Assembly (NCBI GenBank): GCA_049511415.1
Contig: JBEKYC010000003.1
Coordinates: forward strand, 124,001 to 188,000
Reading direction: 5' to 3'
Length of the DNA stretch: 64,000 nt
DNA from: Bog-159 sp049511415
Lineage (GTDB): Bacteria > Acidobacteriota > Terriglobia > Bryobacterales > Bryobacteraceae
The position numbers and the translations under genes were made by a program. The notes under the pieces are model-generated. The model was given only the letters and a program-made list of their open reading frames with translations, searched no databases and was not told where the DNA came from. Every line of letters begins with the position of its first letter. The first letter of the stretch is position 1. Shown here in pieces: positions 50,910 through 60,307 of this stretch.

Positions 50910-51749
50910 TTATCCGTGTAGCTTGCGGAAATTGGCCAGGCAGCGTTCCGCGGTTTCCAACTCGGGATATCGGCTGCCTTCCTGCTCCACCAGGTAGAAC
51001 TCGAGGCCGCCACCCTTCTCCGCGGCCTCGAACAGCTTCTTCCAAGGCGCCACGCCTTCGCCGACCAGAACCTTGTAACCCTGTTCCTTGTTCCAATCCT
51101 TGCAGTGCATGGAGCGGATGCGGCCAGGATTCTGCTTGATCCACGCCACGGGATCGGATCCGGCTTCGATGCAAGTCCCCACGTCCAGTTGCAGCATGAC
51201 ATCCGGCTTGGTGTTCGCCGCCAGCACTTCGATGGGCCGCTTGCCCTCAATCGGCGTGAACTCCAGTTGATGGTTATGATACCCGGCGCGCAGCCCCGCG
51301 GGCTTCATCTTCTCGGCGCCCACATTGAGCTTGGTGGCCACTTCCTTCCAGCCGTCCAAAGTGGTGACGCGGCCGGCGCTGGCCAGCACGATGAATTGGC
51401 TGCCGATGATGTGGTTCAGCTCAATCGCATGCGAAAGCCCCTCGGGCGTGAACGATTCGCCACCGTTGTGGGTGGAAAGGCAGCGAATTCCGGAATCATC
51501 CATCATTTGCCGAACCTGCTTGGCGTAGTCCGGCGTCCAGGCGAAATAGGGCGAGAAGAACTCCACACAGTCGTAGCCCATTTTGGCCACGGCGCGCACC
51601 GTGCCCATCAGATCCTTCTGTAATTCGTTGCGAACAGAAAATAGCTCCAGGCCCACGGGGAGCTTTTTGCCTCGCGCCGCGGCGGACACGATGGGTGTGG
51701 CCGCCGTCACGGCCAGAAACGTACGGCGGGAAACTTTATCGGATGTCAT
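50910..51749 (-). CDS. Exported sugar-phosphate isomerase/epimerase-like TIM-barrel protein
   Basis: The 279-residue protein starts with a Tat signal (MTSDKVSRRTFLAVTAATPIVSAAARG) and has the AP endonuclease-2 barrel text LELFSVRNELQKDLMGTVRAVAKMGYDCVEFF, LRAGYHNHQLEFTPIEG, VMLQLDVGTCIEAG and YLVEQEGSRYPELE. Glu, His and Asp ligands of the metal site are present (H in GYHNHQLEF, D in QLDVG, E in VEQEG). Acidobacteria have many exported members of this family. The open frame upstream to 52235 runs over a GT51 remnant on the other strand and is not part of this gene. The convergent neighbour ends 1 base away. Confidence 0.87.
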   Translation of the reverse strand: MTSDKVSRRTFLAVTAATPIVSAAARGKKLPVGLELFSVRNELQKDLMGTVRAVAKMGYDCVEFFSPYFAWTPDYAKQVRQMMDDSGIRCLSTHNGGESFTPEGLSHAIELNHIIGSQFIVLASAGRVTTLDGWKEVATKLNVGAEKMKPAGLRAGYHNHQLEFTPIEGKRPIEVLAANTKPDVMLQLDVGTCIEAGSDPVAWIKQNPGRIRSMHCKDWNKEQGYKVLVGEGVAPWKKLFEAAEKGGGLEFYLVEQEGSRYPELETAERCLANFRKLHG

Positions 51750-51889
51750 AATCTTAAAGCAGAAGATATCACACCGCGGTGCGTCCGCCCGCATCTGCCG
51801 ACTGGACTGATCCGCACCTACCGCGCCGGCATTGGTCCTTGGCATGCTCTTTCGCAATACCGCAGGCAGGACAAAAGATTGCAGGAGAT

Positions 51890-52200
51890 CGTTACGCTCG
51901 GGAGTCCCCTCCCGTCCGCACCAACAGAGGAACCCCGGCGCCTCCACGCTGACCATGCAATTCGCGCGCGCCATATGGCTCTCATCACCATCCACCTGAA
52001 AAGTAAGCTCGGTAAGCCGTAGATTTTCACGGATTACGCGAATCAAATTTATCTCGGCCGGCGCGGCACTTTCAGCATCCACGGCTTTGGCGAGGCCGCC
52101 CACGCGTATTTCGGGAGTACTTTGTCGATGGCAGCCAGCCGGTGGCGGAATGCCGGCTACACAGGGCCCAGCATGCCGGTGGTCTGGACCCCGCCAACAC
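51890..52200 (+). pseudogene. Decayed GT51 transglycosylase (penicillin-binding protein) remnant
   Basis: On the plus strand two pieces of the GT51 domain can be read in different frames: GASTLTMQFARAIWLSSPSTW at about 51935-51997 (the GGSTLTQQLARN motif with downstream Pro-Ser-Trp), then a stop and a shift, and YANQIYLGRRGTFSIHG followed by FGEAAHAYFG at about 52034-52120 (the IYLGxxxYGIxxAAxxYFG motif). The order and spacing are right for a PBP1 transglycosylase, but there are at least two frame changes and a stop. The upstream and downstream domains are missing. It is a dead remnant between the isomerase-like gene and the large Ig-repeat gene. Confidence 0.7.
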
Positions 52201-52235
52201 TCCCGACTCCAAACCGCAGTAACGCGCTTGGTCAA

Positions 52236-55200
52236 CTACCACTGCACACGCGTCACGCTATAAGGTCCCACAGTGATGGGATTCGCCGAAGTGGTGGTCT
52301 GAATCTGCACGGCATTCTGATCGGTCGCCGTATTCTGCGCCGTGTCGCTGGTGCTCGAAACATACGTAACGGTCAGGGTGCTCTCCACTAAGTTGCCGTC
52401 GGCCACGATCGCCATGGGAATGGAAGAACCGGATTTGTTCGTAATCACCAGGTAGTGCGTGCCGCCGGTTCCCTGGTATCCCTGCGCGTACACAGCGGGA
52501 ATCGGATTGCCATTATAGCCCTGAATGGGAACCGTGGGGCCGCCGTTTACGGTGGTATTCCAGACGCCGTTGCTGCCGTTAATCGCCGGGTTGGCGACTT
52601 CCAGAGCCAGCGCGGAAGTCGAGTAATAGAATTGGAATTGGGTATTGGGATTGGTCGCCGTGTTGGTGGAGTAATTGGGGTTGGCCCTTACCTGCGCTTT
52701 CAAGTAACTCTCGTAGTCGTTGACAGCCCTGATGATCCCCTGGTTAAAGTCAGAGGAGTTCCCCAAGTACAGCTCCTGTACCCCCACCGCCTTGATTTGT
52801 GGAATGGTGGACATGCGCGCAATCCACTCGGCCAGAAAGATCCCATTGTAAATGTAGGATTCGAACGGCATAGTCGCGAAGCCGTCCGTATTGAGCTCGG
52901 TAAAGAACACCGGCATGCTGGAACCGAGCAGCGGTACCACGTAGGAGTTGAAATACTCGGTAGTCCCGTAGGCCAGCACGCCATTGAGCGTCTGCTCTTC
53001 ATTGACGGTGGTCATGGTGGAGTCCGTGATCGGATACACGTGCATGGACACGCCGTTCCAGTATTGCGGAGTGTAAGCCGCCATGCCGTCGTCCCATGCG
53101 ACGTAGTTACCCTGCTGCCAGACGAATTGGCCCTGGTAAAAAACTCCGGCCGTGGCGCTGGGGTCCGCGGCCGAGAGATTCAGATAGTACGGATTGTACG
53201 CCGAGTTAAGATAATCCGCGGCCGTGGCGAAGATCTTGGGAGAGACATAAGGTTCGTTGTCGAGCTCCCATTCGATGATATTCATTCCGGCCGTTTGCGC
53301 GGTGGACGCCATCGAACCCATCGAGTTTGTGTTGGTGTCCGTATAGCCGTTGAAGTCTACCACGCCGTTTGCGCCCAGAGTTTTCAGGAACGTGGCGTAA
53401 TCCGAAACGCAGGTACTTTCATAGAAACACGCGCCGCCCTTGGCTTGAGTCAGCTGCTGGCCATCCACAAACCCGCTGTACACGAATGAATTGACGTCCG
53501 GCTCCAGTTCGGTAACCCAGGCGGAATTGATATGCGCGGTCTCCCAATCGTAAACCATAGACGTGCTGCCCGCCGGAAATCTGATAAATCCGGGTTGGAG
53601 CGGCTCCACCATCGCCAGATACTTGGGGTCCCAGTATTCCACGCCGGTAATCAGATACTCATCCGAAAAGCCGCTGAATCCGGGCGCCAGCGGCGTGCTG
53701 GTGCTGGTCGTAAGAGTAATATTGGGGATTGCGGTTTCGATCGTGAATCCATTCGTCAGGGATGCCGTTTCTCCGCCGGTAGTCACCGTCACCGTCTGGC
53801 TGCCCGTGGGGGCAGTGGCGCTGATGGAGACTTGCGCCACCGCACTAGTCGCACTGTTCACCGTGACCGGTCCGGGCTGGCCCGCCGTGCCTCCGCCCAC
53901 CGTCGTGCCGGGACCGAAACTGGCTTGCGTGGTACCCTGCACAAAGTGTGTGTTTTGTCCGGTAATCGTAACCATGAGCGGCAGGCCCTGGTAAGACAGG
54001 TTAGGCGACACGCTGAGGATTTGGGCCGCGGGATTCACAGTGAGAGAAACGGGCAGGCTGGTGGTCGCCGACGCCGTGTCCGTTACCTGGATAGTGAAGT
54101 TCGAAGTGGCGGCCGTGGTCGGCGTACCGCTGATCAATCCGTTGCCGGGAGTCAGCGTAAGACCCGCGGGCAAAGTCCCGGCGCTGATCGACCAGGTGTA
54201 TGACCCGCTGCCGCCGCTGGCGCTGAGCGTATCGGAATAGCTCACGTTAACCTCGCCTGCGGGCAATGGGGAAGTCGTGGTGATCACCAGCGCCGGATCA
54301 ATCGTGACGGAGAACGGTTTTGTGGTGCTCACCGAGTTCGTATCCGTGACTTGGATCGTGAAACTGGGCGCGCCGGCCGTCGTGGGTTGGCCGCTGATTA
54401 CGCCGGTGCCGACCGCCAATGTCAGCCCAGCCGGCAATGCGCCCGCTGAAACGGACCACGTGTAGGAACCGCTGCCACCGGTGGCAGCAAGTGTTTGCGA
54501 ATAACTTACGCCGACCGTTCCCGTCGGCAGCGGCGAAGTGGTGGTGATCGTCAATGCGGCGTTAACCGTCATACTGAACGGTTTCGTCGTGCTCACCGAG
54601 TTTGTATCCGTTACCTGGATCGTGAAACTGGGCGCGCCGGCGGTAGTGGGCTGGCCGCTGATTACGCCGGTGCCGGCCGCCAATGTCAGCCCAGCCGGCA
54701 ATGCTCCCGCCGAGACCGACCAGGTATATGACCCGCTGCCGCCGCTGGCAGCCAGGGTTTGGGAATAGTTCACGCCGACCGTTCCCGTCGGCAGCGGCGA
54801 AGTAGTGGTGATCGTCAATGCGGCGTTAACCGTCATACTGAACGGCTTCGTCGTGCTCACCGAGTTAGTATCCGTCACCTGGATCGTGAAACTCGGCGTG
54901 CCGGCAGTCGTGGGCTGGCCGCTGATTACGCCGGTACTGGCCGCTAATGTAAGACCGGCCGGCAACGCGCCCGCGGAAACCGACCAGGTATACGATCCGC
55001 TGCCGCCGCTGGCAGCCAGGGTTTGCGAATAATTCACGCCGACGGTCCCAGTCGGCAGCGGCGAAGTGGTGGTGATCGTCAATGCGGCGTTAACCGTCAT
55101 GCTGAACGGTTTCGTCGTGCTCACCGAGTTAGTATCCGTCGCCTGAATCGTGAAACTGGGCGTGCCGGCGGTCGTGGGCTGGCCGCTGATGACGCCGGTG

Positions 55201-56291
55201 CCGGCCGCCAATGTCAGCCCAGCCGGTAGCGCACCGGCTGAAACCGACCAGGTATACGATCCGCTGCCGCCGCTGGCAGCCAGGGTTTGCGAATAATTCA
55301 CGCCGACAGTTGCGGTCGGCAGTGGCGAATTCGTAGTAATCACCAGTGCCGCGTTAATGGTCACTGTGAATCCCTTGGCCGTGCTGGCCCCGTTACTGTC
55401 AGTTACCTGAATCGTAAAGGCCGGCGTGCCCGCCGCGGTAGGTTGTCCGCTGATAACGCCCGTGGTCGCCGCCAACGTCAGACCAGCCGGCAATGCGCCC
55501 GCCGAGACCGACCATGTGTATGATCCGCTTCCGCCGGTGGCCGTAAGCGTCTGCGCATAATTGACCCCCACTGTGCCGGTAGGCAACGGCGAACTGGTGG
55601 TGATTACCAGCGCCGGATTAACGGTAAGCGCGAACGTCTTGGTCGCGGTTCCGGCCTCGCTGTCAGTCGCTTTGATAGCGAAATGCGAGGTGCCCGTCGC
55701 CGTGGGTTGTCCGCTGATCACACCGCTGCTGCTCAACGTCAGTCCCCCAGGCAGACTGCCGCTGCTCACAGCCCAGGTATAACTTCCGGAACCGCCCGAA
55801 GCTGCCAGAGCCTCCGAGTAGTTCGAACCCACGGCGCCGGCGGGTAGTGGTGAAGCGGTAGTTATCGTCACCGGAGCGTTTACGGTCAGAGCCGCAGTGT
55901 TACTACTTGCAAATGGAGTGCCCGTCGACGTGGTACCGGAGATGGAAACCTCATAAGCCGTCGCGGCTGTCACGGCAATGGACCTGGGAACGCGGAAAGT
56001 GACGCGTTCGGTGTTGCCGGAAACAACTGTTACAGAGAGCGCCGCGGTGCTGCCGGAAGGTCCGCCGCCAACCGTCGCGGGGTTCAAAGTGACCGTCACA
56101 TTGGCGGCCGGAATCGTACCGCTGGGAAAGCCATGCCCCGTGATTGTTACACTTGTAACCCCCGGATCTGCTGTCGCCGGCGAAGCAGCCGGATTCAGTG
56201 TGACCATGGTTTCGCCGGACATTAGGGAAACGGAAATGATACCCAGCGAGAGAACGGCTGCGAACACGCAGAGGAGTCGCGACGCGCGCAT
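52236..56291 (-). CDS. Giant secreted protein: Ig-like repeats plus a glycoside-hydrolase-like catalytic domain
   Basis: The 1351-residue protein starts at ATG 56291 after a GGAGG site, with a signal peptide (RASRLLCVFAAVLSLGIISVSL). Then comes an IPT/TIG-like domain to about 130, seven putative Ig (He_PIG) domains of 89 residues (each with YSQTLAASGGSGSYTWSVS and GLPAGLTL-type text), a second IPT-like domain at about 755-860 and a C-terminal domain (870-1351) that resembles GH-A-clan glycosidases such as GH79: IEWELDNEPYVSP (acid/base Glu candidate in NEP) and MPVFFTELNTDG (nucleophile Glu candidate). It is a surface or released polysaccharide-degrading enzyme in outline. The substrate is unknown. 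The long antisense open frames are mirror artefacts of the repeats. Confidence 0.85.
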   Translation of the reverse strand: MRASRLLCVFAAVLSLGIISVSLMSGETMVTLNPAASPATADPGVTSVTITGHGFPSGTIPAANVTVTLNPATVGGGPSGSTAALSVTVVSGNTERVTFRVPRSIAVTAATAYEVSISGTTSTGTPFASSNTAALTVNAPVTITTASPLPAGAVGSNYSEALAASGGSGSYTWAVSSGSLPGGLTLSSSGVISGQPTATGTSHFAIKATDSEAGTATKTFALTVNPALVITTSSPLPTGTVGVNYAQTLTATGGSGSYTWSVSAGALPAGLTLAATTGVISGQPTAAGTPAFTIQVTDSNGASTAKGFTVTINAALVITTNSPLPTATVGVNYSQTLAASGGSGSYTWSVSAGALPAGLTLAAGTGVISGQPTTAGTPSFTIQATDTNSVSTTKPFSMTVNAALTITTTSPLPTGTVGVNYSQTLAASGGSGSYTWSVSAGALPAGLTLAASTGVISGQPTTAGTPSFTIQVTDTNSVSTTKPFSMTVNAALTITTTSPLPTGTVGVNYSQTLAASGGSGSYTWSVSAGALPAGLTLAAGTGVISGQPTTAGAPSFTIQVTDTNSVSTTKPFSMTVNAALTITTTSPLPTGTVGVSYSQTLAATGGSGSYTWSVSAGALPAGLTLAVGTGVISGQPTTAGAPSFTIQVTDTNSVSTTKPFSVTIDPALVITTTSPLPAGEVNVSYSDTLSASGGSGSYTWSISAGTLPAGLTLTPGNGLISGTPTTAATSNFTIQVTDTASATTSLPVSLTVNPAAQILSVSPNLSYQGLPLMVTITGQNTHFVQGTTQASFGPGTTVGGGTAGQPGPVTVNSATSAVAQVSISATAPTGSQTVTVTTGGETASLTNGFTIETAIPNITLTTSTSTPLAPGFSGFSDEYLITGVEYWDPKYLAMVEPLQPGFIRFPAGSTSMVYDWETAHINSAWVTELEPDVNSFVYSGFVDGQQLTQAKGGACFYESTCVSDYATFLKTLGANGVVDFNGYTDTNTNSMGSMASTAQTAGMNIIEWELDNEPYVSPKIFATAADYLNSAYNPYYLNLSAADPSATAGVFYQGQFVWQQGNYVAWDDGMAAYTPQYWNGVSMHVYPITDSTMTTVNEEQTLNGVLAYGTTEYFNSYVVPLLGSSMPVFFTELNTDGFATMPFESYIYNGIFLAEWIARMSTIPQIKAVGVQELYLGNSSDFNQGIIRAVNDYESYLKAQVRANPNYSTNTATNPNTQFQFYYSTSALALEVANPAINGSNGVWNTTVNGGPTVPIQGYNGNPIPAVYAQGYQGTGGTHYLVITNKSGSSIPMAIVADGNLVESTLTVTYVSSTSDTAQNTATDQNAVQIQTTTSANPITVGPYSVTRVQW
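54010..55880 (-). repeat. Seven tandem 267-bp repeats encoding 89-residue Ig-like domains
   Basis: Repeat blocks can be phased on the conserved stretch around GTTAACCGTCAT, seen near 54570, 54830 and 55097, a step of 267 bases (89 codons, exactly in frame). Copies 3 to 6 are almost identical in DNA, while copies 1, 2 and 7 have diverged. This suggests recent amplification by unequal exchange, and repeat number may vary between strains. Confidence 0.88.
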
Positions 56292-56443
56292 TGGAGGCCT
56301 CCTGGCTGACCTTAAGGGATAACGCTCTCTCATTCTCTGTGGAGATTCTTTCAAAGTCAATGGGTACTAGAACGCTTAGCGGGTATGGTGCTGACTTGCA
56401 ACGTTGGTTGCGCTGCCCGCGTCTGCAAGACAAGGCGATCGGA

Positions 56444-57511
56444 GTGAAACATAACCTGTTTGTTATTGCATTTCTCTTGCTGGCCGTTCCCGCCGGCGCG
56501 GAGAAACGCATCACGGTGAAATTGCGCCATTCGCCCGCGATGGCTGGAGCGCTGGGCAAGCGCGTCACGCTCGGCCGCATGTCCGGTGACTGCGCGGGGG
56601 AATTCGGCCGCCTGCTGCTGGCGGACATGCATGCACACGGGGTTGCGCTTGACACCTCCGATCCCGGCGCCAGCCTGGCGCCCGCCGGGGTCCTATCCAT
56701 CAACGTCACGCGCTGCGAAGCGCACACCCTGCAACCAATCCTGGGCGAGGGCCTGCCCGCCATGCACATCTCCCGCACCGAAGGCACTTTCCTGGCAATG
56801 GTGCGGGCCGTCGATCCGGCGGACGGCCGGGAACAGGCGGCGGTGACCGTCCGGGGCCACGCGCAAAAGGAAAATCAGAGCCAGACCACGGCCCCCGAAT
56901 ACCCGGCGCCGGCCGATGTGAAATTGCTGGCGCTGCAACAGGGGCTCGTGGAGGCCCAGCACTTATATATGCCCTGGATCGAGAACCGCGAGGTCCCGTT
57001 CGCCGATAGCAAAGACTGCCACTTAAGGCAGGCTTATGATGCCGCCAAGGAGGGCGATTACGACGCCTCACTGCGTCTGTCGCAAGCCAACGTGGAGGCG
57101 TGCGGGACCGCTGCGAAAGTATCCATGGAAGCTTTCTATAACCTGGGTGTCTCTTACATGTTACTCGGCAAATGCGATGACGCTATTTCCGCTTTTCAGA
57201 AAGCCTCGGAATTGAACGGCGCCAAACTGGTGGACGGCCTTTTGGAGGAATGCCGCCGGGAATCCGCCGCCATTCAGGCCCGCCAGCCCAAAGCTGCGCC
57301 GGCCGGGCAGACCGATCGCGGCCAGACAGGCATCCTGCTCACCAATGACTTCATCATTCGCCTGGTCGACGGAAACATCGCGGAGAGCGACATCTTGAAA
57401 ATGATTGCCAATCAGCCCTGCCGTTTCTCGCTGGAGCCCGCCGACCTGGCCAAGCTCAAAGCCGCCAACGTGCCGGACGCGGTGATCGCGGCCATGCGTG
57501 ACAAAAAGTAA
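56444..57511 (+). CDS. Exported TPR-containing protein, unknown
   Basis: The 355-residue protein starts at GTG 56444 (MKHNLFVIAFLLLAVPAGAE), a clear signal peptide. The first part (residues 22-190) has a CsgG-like or LolA-like alpha/beta look (GRLLLADMHAHGVALD, TFLAMVRAVDPADGREQAAVTV), then comes a tetratricopeptide region (LRQAYDAAKEGDYDASLRLSQ, VSMEAFYNLGVSYMLLGKCDDAISAFQKASEL, about 230-300) and a C-terminal helical part with FIIRLVDGNIAESDILKMI and NVPDAVIAAMR. An in-frame start at 56291 would overlap the divergent gene and is rejected. No enzyme motif. Role as a scaffold outside the cytoplasm is inferred. Confidence 0.75.
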   Translation: MKHNLFVIAFLLLAVPAGAEKRITVKLRHSPAMAGALGKRVTLGRMSGDCAGEFGRLLLADMHAHGVALDTSDPGASLAPAGVLSINVTRCEAHTLQPILGEGLPAMHISRTEGTFLAMVRAVDPADGREQAAVTVRGHAQKENQSQTTAPEYPAPADVKLLALQQGLVEAQHLYMPWIENREVPFADSKDCHLRQAYDAAKEGDYDASLRLSQANVEACGTAAKVSMEAFYNLGVSYMLLGKCDDAISAFQKASELNGAKLVDGLLEECRRESAAIQARQPKAAPAGQTDRGQTGILLTNDFIIRLVDGNIAESDILKMIANQPCRFSLEPADLAKLKAANVPDAVIAAMRDKK

Positions 57512-57526
57512 AAAGGGCCGCGCAAT

Positions 57527-60304
57527 TCAAGGGATAGAGATCGCCGCAATCACGCGATCGAAGCTCTGGCGAAAAGCCTCCAGCCCGGCCGCATGGCTGT
57601 GTCCGAAAAACAGGACGATTAACCGATCCGTGCGTACCCAGGTCAGATACTCCGCCACGGCGTGCCCGTCCTCTGTATAATCGGCGACGCAGCTCAGCGC
57701 CGGGTGACCGCTTACCGTGCGATCCACACAGCTTCCGGCCCGCATTTGATAATCGCCGGCTGCCTCCGACCGCCGTTGTTTCTGCTTGATCTCTGCGTCT
57801 TCATGCAACGCCTTTTCCGTCTCATCCACCGTCATCTTCCGGGGATCGCGCAGCACCTGGAAGTACAGCGCGGCGACACTACCGGACGGCCCACCCGACA
57901 AGAACAATGTCGCCTGCTGGTCGCCCCAACGCAGCGGGTCGCGCGACTTCCAGCCGTCCGGCAGTTTCAGCGCGATGCCGGACTGCTCGTCGTGGAACTC
58001 GGTGATCGGCGGCGCCGTGGGAATCTCTGGAGGCCTGGCCAGACTCTCCACCTCAGCCGGGGACGTATCCGCTCCCGAAATATGGCGGATCGCGGCTTCC
58101 AGCACTTCGTCCCGGCCATCGCGAATGCCGGCGATGGTCGGCGTCACCACTTCGTCGGGAAGTATGCCGATGCGTTGCGTCGGCTTCTTGTCCGGATAGA
58201 AGACGCCGATGCCGCTGATCATCGAGTGAATGCCGCCGGGCAGTGGAATGTTCGACACGTTGCCGTCCGCGCCGGCAGTCGTACTGCCGATGACGAAAGC
58301 TTCCGGCGCGGACCGGAACGCCATTGTCGTGTATTCGGCCTGGCTCTGCGAGACTTCGTCGATCAGGATCACGATCTTTCCCGCGTAGTGCGGCTTCCGC
58401 GGCGTCAGGCTCAGCGGCGATCCCCAGTGGAACGCGCCGGGATTCGCCAGATCGCCGACCGTGAAACGCACGAATTCCGTGGGCTTTTCTATCAGAAGCT
58501 CTCCCAAGGCGAACACCACGAACTCCGACGGGTAGTTTCGAATATCGACGATCAGGCCCTTGGCGCCCGCCGCGGAATCAATGTAACTGGCGGCATCCGC
58601 GATCTTCACCGACGAGAGCTTTAAATATGCGATGTCCCTGGAAAGGCGGCGAAACGTCTCGCCCGGCTGGTCATGTCCGGCAGTCTTGAAGTCCAGTGCG
58701 TTCGGCGGCACGCGCGTTGGCCGCAGATCCAGCGTCTCATGGCCGCGGCGAACCTGCAAAACCGCGGGCTTGGTGCAATCGCCTTTCGTCATCGAAATGC
58801 CGATGTCGCGCAGCCGGGTCGGGTCGTTCGAAGCGGCATAAAAGGGCGTCCAATCCCGGATCAGTTGGTCCGCCGCAACGCCATCGAGTTGCTCAAGGAC
58901 ATCGCCGCGCCGCAGCCCCGTAGCTTGCCCCAGGTCGGGATCGGCATAGCTCGCGACCACCGCCTGATTTTCCACGAAGCGAATGTTCACCGGAAGCTGG
59001 CAAGCTCCTGCCGGCGGCCGCGCACCCAGCGATCCCCATAAGTTAGCGTGCGTATCGTGAACCTTGGCGATCAGCCCGATCATTTCCCGCTTGTAGGTGT
59101 CGGCATCGCGCGCCAGGGCGATCTTAGGCAGCGCGCCGGCCAGCACCGCGTCCCAATTCCCGCCGGTCAACTCGCGATACGGATACCAATACGCGATGAT
59201 GTTCCAGAAGCGGAATAGCGCCAGGATCTGGAAGCCCGCATCGGGCAGATGGGTGCTGCTGTAGTCCGGCTCATTCTCAAAGGACGGATTTCCTACACCT
59301 CTCATCAGCGAAACGTAGAACTGCTTGCCGTCCGCGGGACGGTTATCTCGTATTCGCCGCAGAATCCGGCTGAGATCCGGCCCCAGCCTCGATTCATTGG
59401 AGATCCAATCCAGATCCGGCCGCATATAGAGGTCATGTTCGTCGAGTTTGGCGCAATCCATGCACGCCCCTGCGTCGCCCAGCCCCTCAATCCACCGGAC
59501 CAGCGCGGCATTCGCGGCGCTGCGATCGGGAGCGGCAAGAATCGCCGGCAGCACGCGCAGCAGGTCGTAATCAAAATGGCGGTGGCCTGCGGTGACCCGC
59601 GGATGATGATATTTCAGGAATCCCCAGACTTTGCCCAGTGTGGCCAGATTATCGATCTGGACGGCCGTCAGATCGCTCAGCATGATGCGCGAGCCGCCGT
59701 CGAATTCGTGATCGGTATCGAGAACCGTCTTCAGCGCTTCCATTTTAAGAGCGTTCGCAACCGGCTTGCCATCGATGAGCAACTGCAGGTCGTCGGCCCA
59801 TGCCTTCCCGGGCCCGCCCAGCAGAAAGCCGAAAAACAGCTTCGTGGCTTTGGGGTTCAGCGGCAGGGAGATCGAATACTCGGTCCAAGGAGTCGTGCCC
59901 TTGGCTGGTTCGTGCCCCTGCATACTCGCAAAAGCCACGCTGCCGGCGAGGCCATCTTCGCGCATCCAGAAGGCGCTGTACTCCCGCACGTCTTGGGTGC
60001 GAATAAAGCCGCGCAACTCGAGTGCCGTGCCGGCGAAGTCGATGGGAATGGACTTAGTGATTGTGGAAAACGCCTGCTTGCTGTCGGGCTGGCGCGCGAT
60101 ACGCACGGACCATTTGCCGCCATGCACTACGTCGCCATCCACCGCGATGGTATCGGGTACACTGCAATACCAGCCGGCCGGGCAAGCGCCGGAGTGCGGC
60201 CCTTCGAAGGTGAGGATCGGACCGAGGGCGGACCGGTCCTGGCCGTGAGCCGGGATCGCCAGCCAGATAAACGCGAACGTGCGCAGCAGGCGGAGCACAT
60301 ACAC
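57527..60304 (-). CDS. Secreted S41-family peptidase with extra N-terminal and C-terminal domains
   Basis: The 925-residue protein has a signal peptide (LRLLRTFAFIWLAIPAHG), an N-terminal beta-sandwich-like domain (to ~180), a helical region with HPRVTAGHRHFDYDLLRVLPAIL, and a PDZ-like part (GLRRGDVLEQLDGVAADQLI, about 480). The S41 core runs from about 570 to 745, with YLKLSSVKIADAASYID, LIVDIRNYPSE and IDEVSQSQAEYTTMAFR (catalytic Ser in the SxAE-like segment) and TTAGADGNVS. A C-terminal domain of about 130 residues follows. It is a tail-specific-protease relative working outside the cytoplasm. A GNAT gene begins upstream on the same strand after 3 bases. Confidence 0.87.
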   Translation of the reverse strand: MYVLRLLRTFAFIWLAIPAHGQDRSALGPILTFEGPHSGACPAGWYCSVPDTIAVDGDVVHGGKWSVRIARQPDSKQAFSTITKSIPIDFAGTALELRGFIRTQDVREYSAFWMREDGLAGSVAFASMQGHEPAKGTTPWTEYSISLPLNPKATKLFFGFLLGGPGKAWADDLQLLIDGKPVANALKMEALKTVLDTDHEFDGGSRIMLSDLTAVQIDNLATLGKVWGFLKYHHPRVTAGHRHFDYDLLRVLPAILAAPDRSAANAALVRWIEGLGDAGACMDCAKLDEHDLYMRPDLDWISNESRLGPDLSRILRRIRDNRPADGKQFYVSLMRGVGNPSFENEPDYSSTHLPDAGFQILALFRFWNIIAYWYPYRELTGGNWDAVLAGALPKIALARDADTYKREMIGLIAKVHDTHANLWGSLGARPPAGACQLPVNIRFVENQAVVASYADPDLGQATGLRRGDVLEQLDGVAADQLIRDWTPFYAASNDPTRLRDIGISMTKGDCTKPAVLQVRRGHETLDLRPTRVPPNALDFKTAGHDQPGETFRRLSRDIAYLKLSSVKIADAASYIDSAAGAKGLIVDIRNYPSEFVVFALGELLIEKPTEFVRFTVGDLANPGAFHWGSPLSLTPRKPHYAGKIVILIDEVSQSQAEYTTMAFRSAPEAFVIGSTTAGADGNVSNIPLPGGIHSMISGIGVFYPDKKPTQRIGILPDEVVTPTIAGIRDGRDEVLEAAIRHISGADTSPAEVESLARPPEIPTAPPITEFHDEQSGIALKLPDGWKSRDPLRWGDQQATLFLSGGPSGSVAALYFQVLRDPRKMTVDETEKALHEDAEIKQKQRRSEAAGDYQMRAGSCVDRTVSGHPALSCVADYTEDGHAVAEYLTWVRTDRLIVLFFGHSHAAGLEAFRQSFDRVIAAISIP

Positions 60305-60307
60305 CTC

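Noticed and set aside
50910..52235. Extension of the second isomerase-like protein to 441 residues
   Set aside because: The Tat signal starts at 51749, and the extension lies over the GT51 remnant on the other strand.
53532..55782. A series of plus-strand frames with repeated text such as VTWIVKLGAPAVVGWPLITPV
   Set aside because: They are antisense copies of the 267-bp repeats of the minus-strand Ig-like protein, not a gene family.
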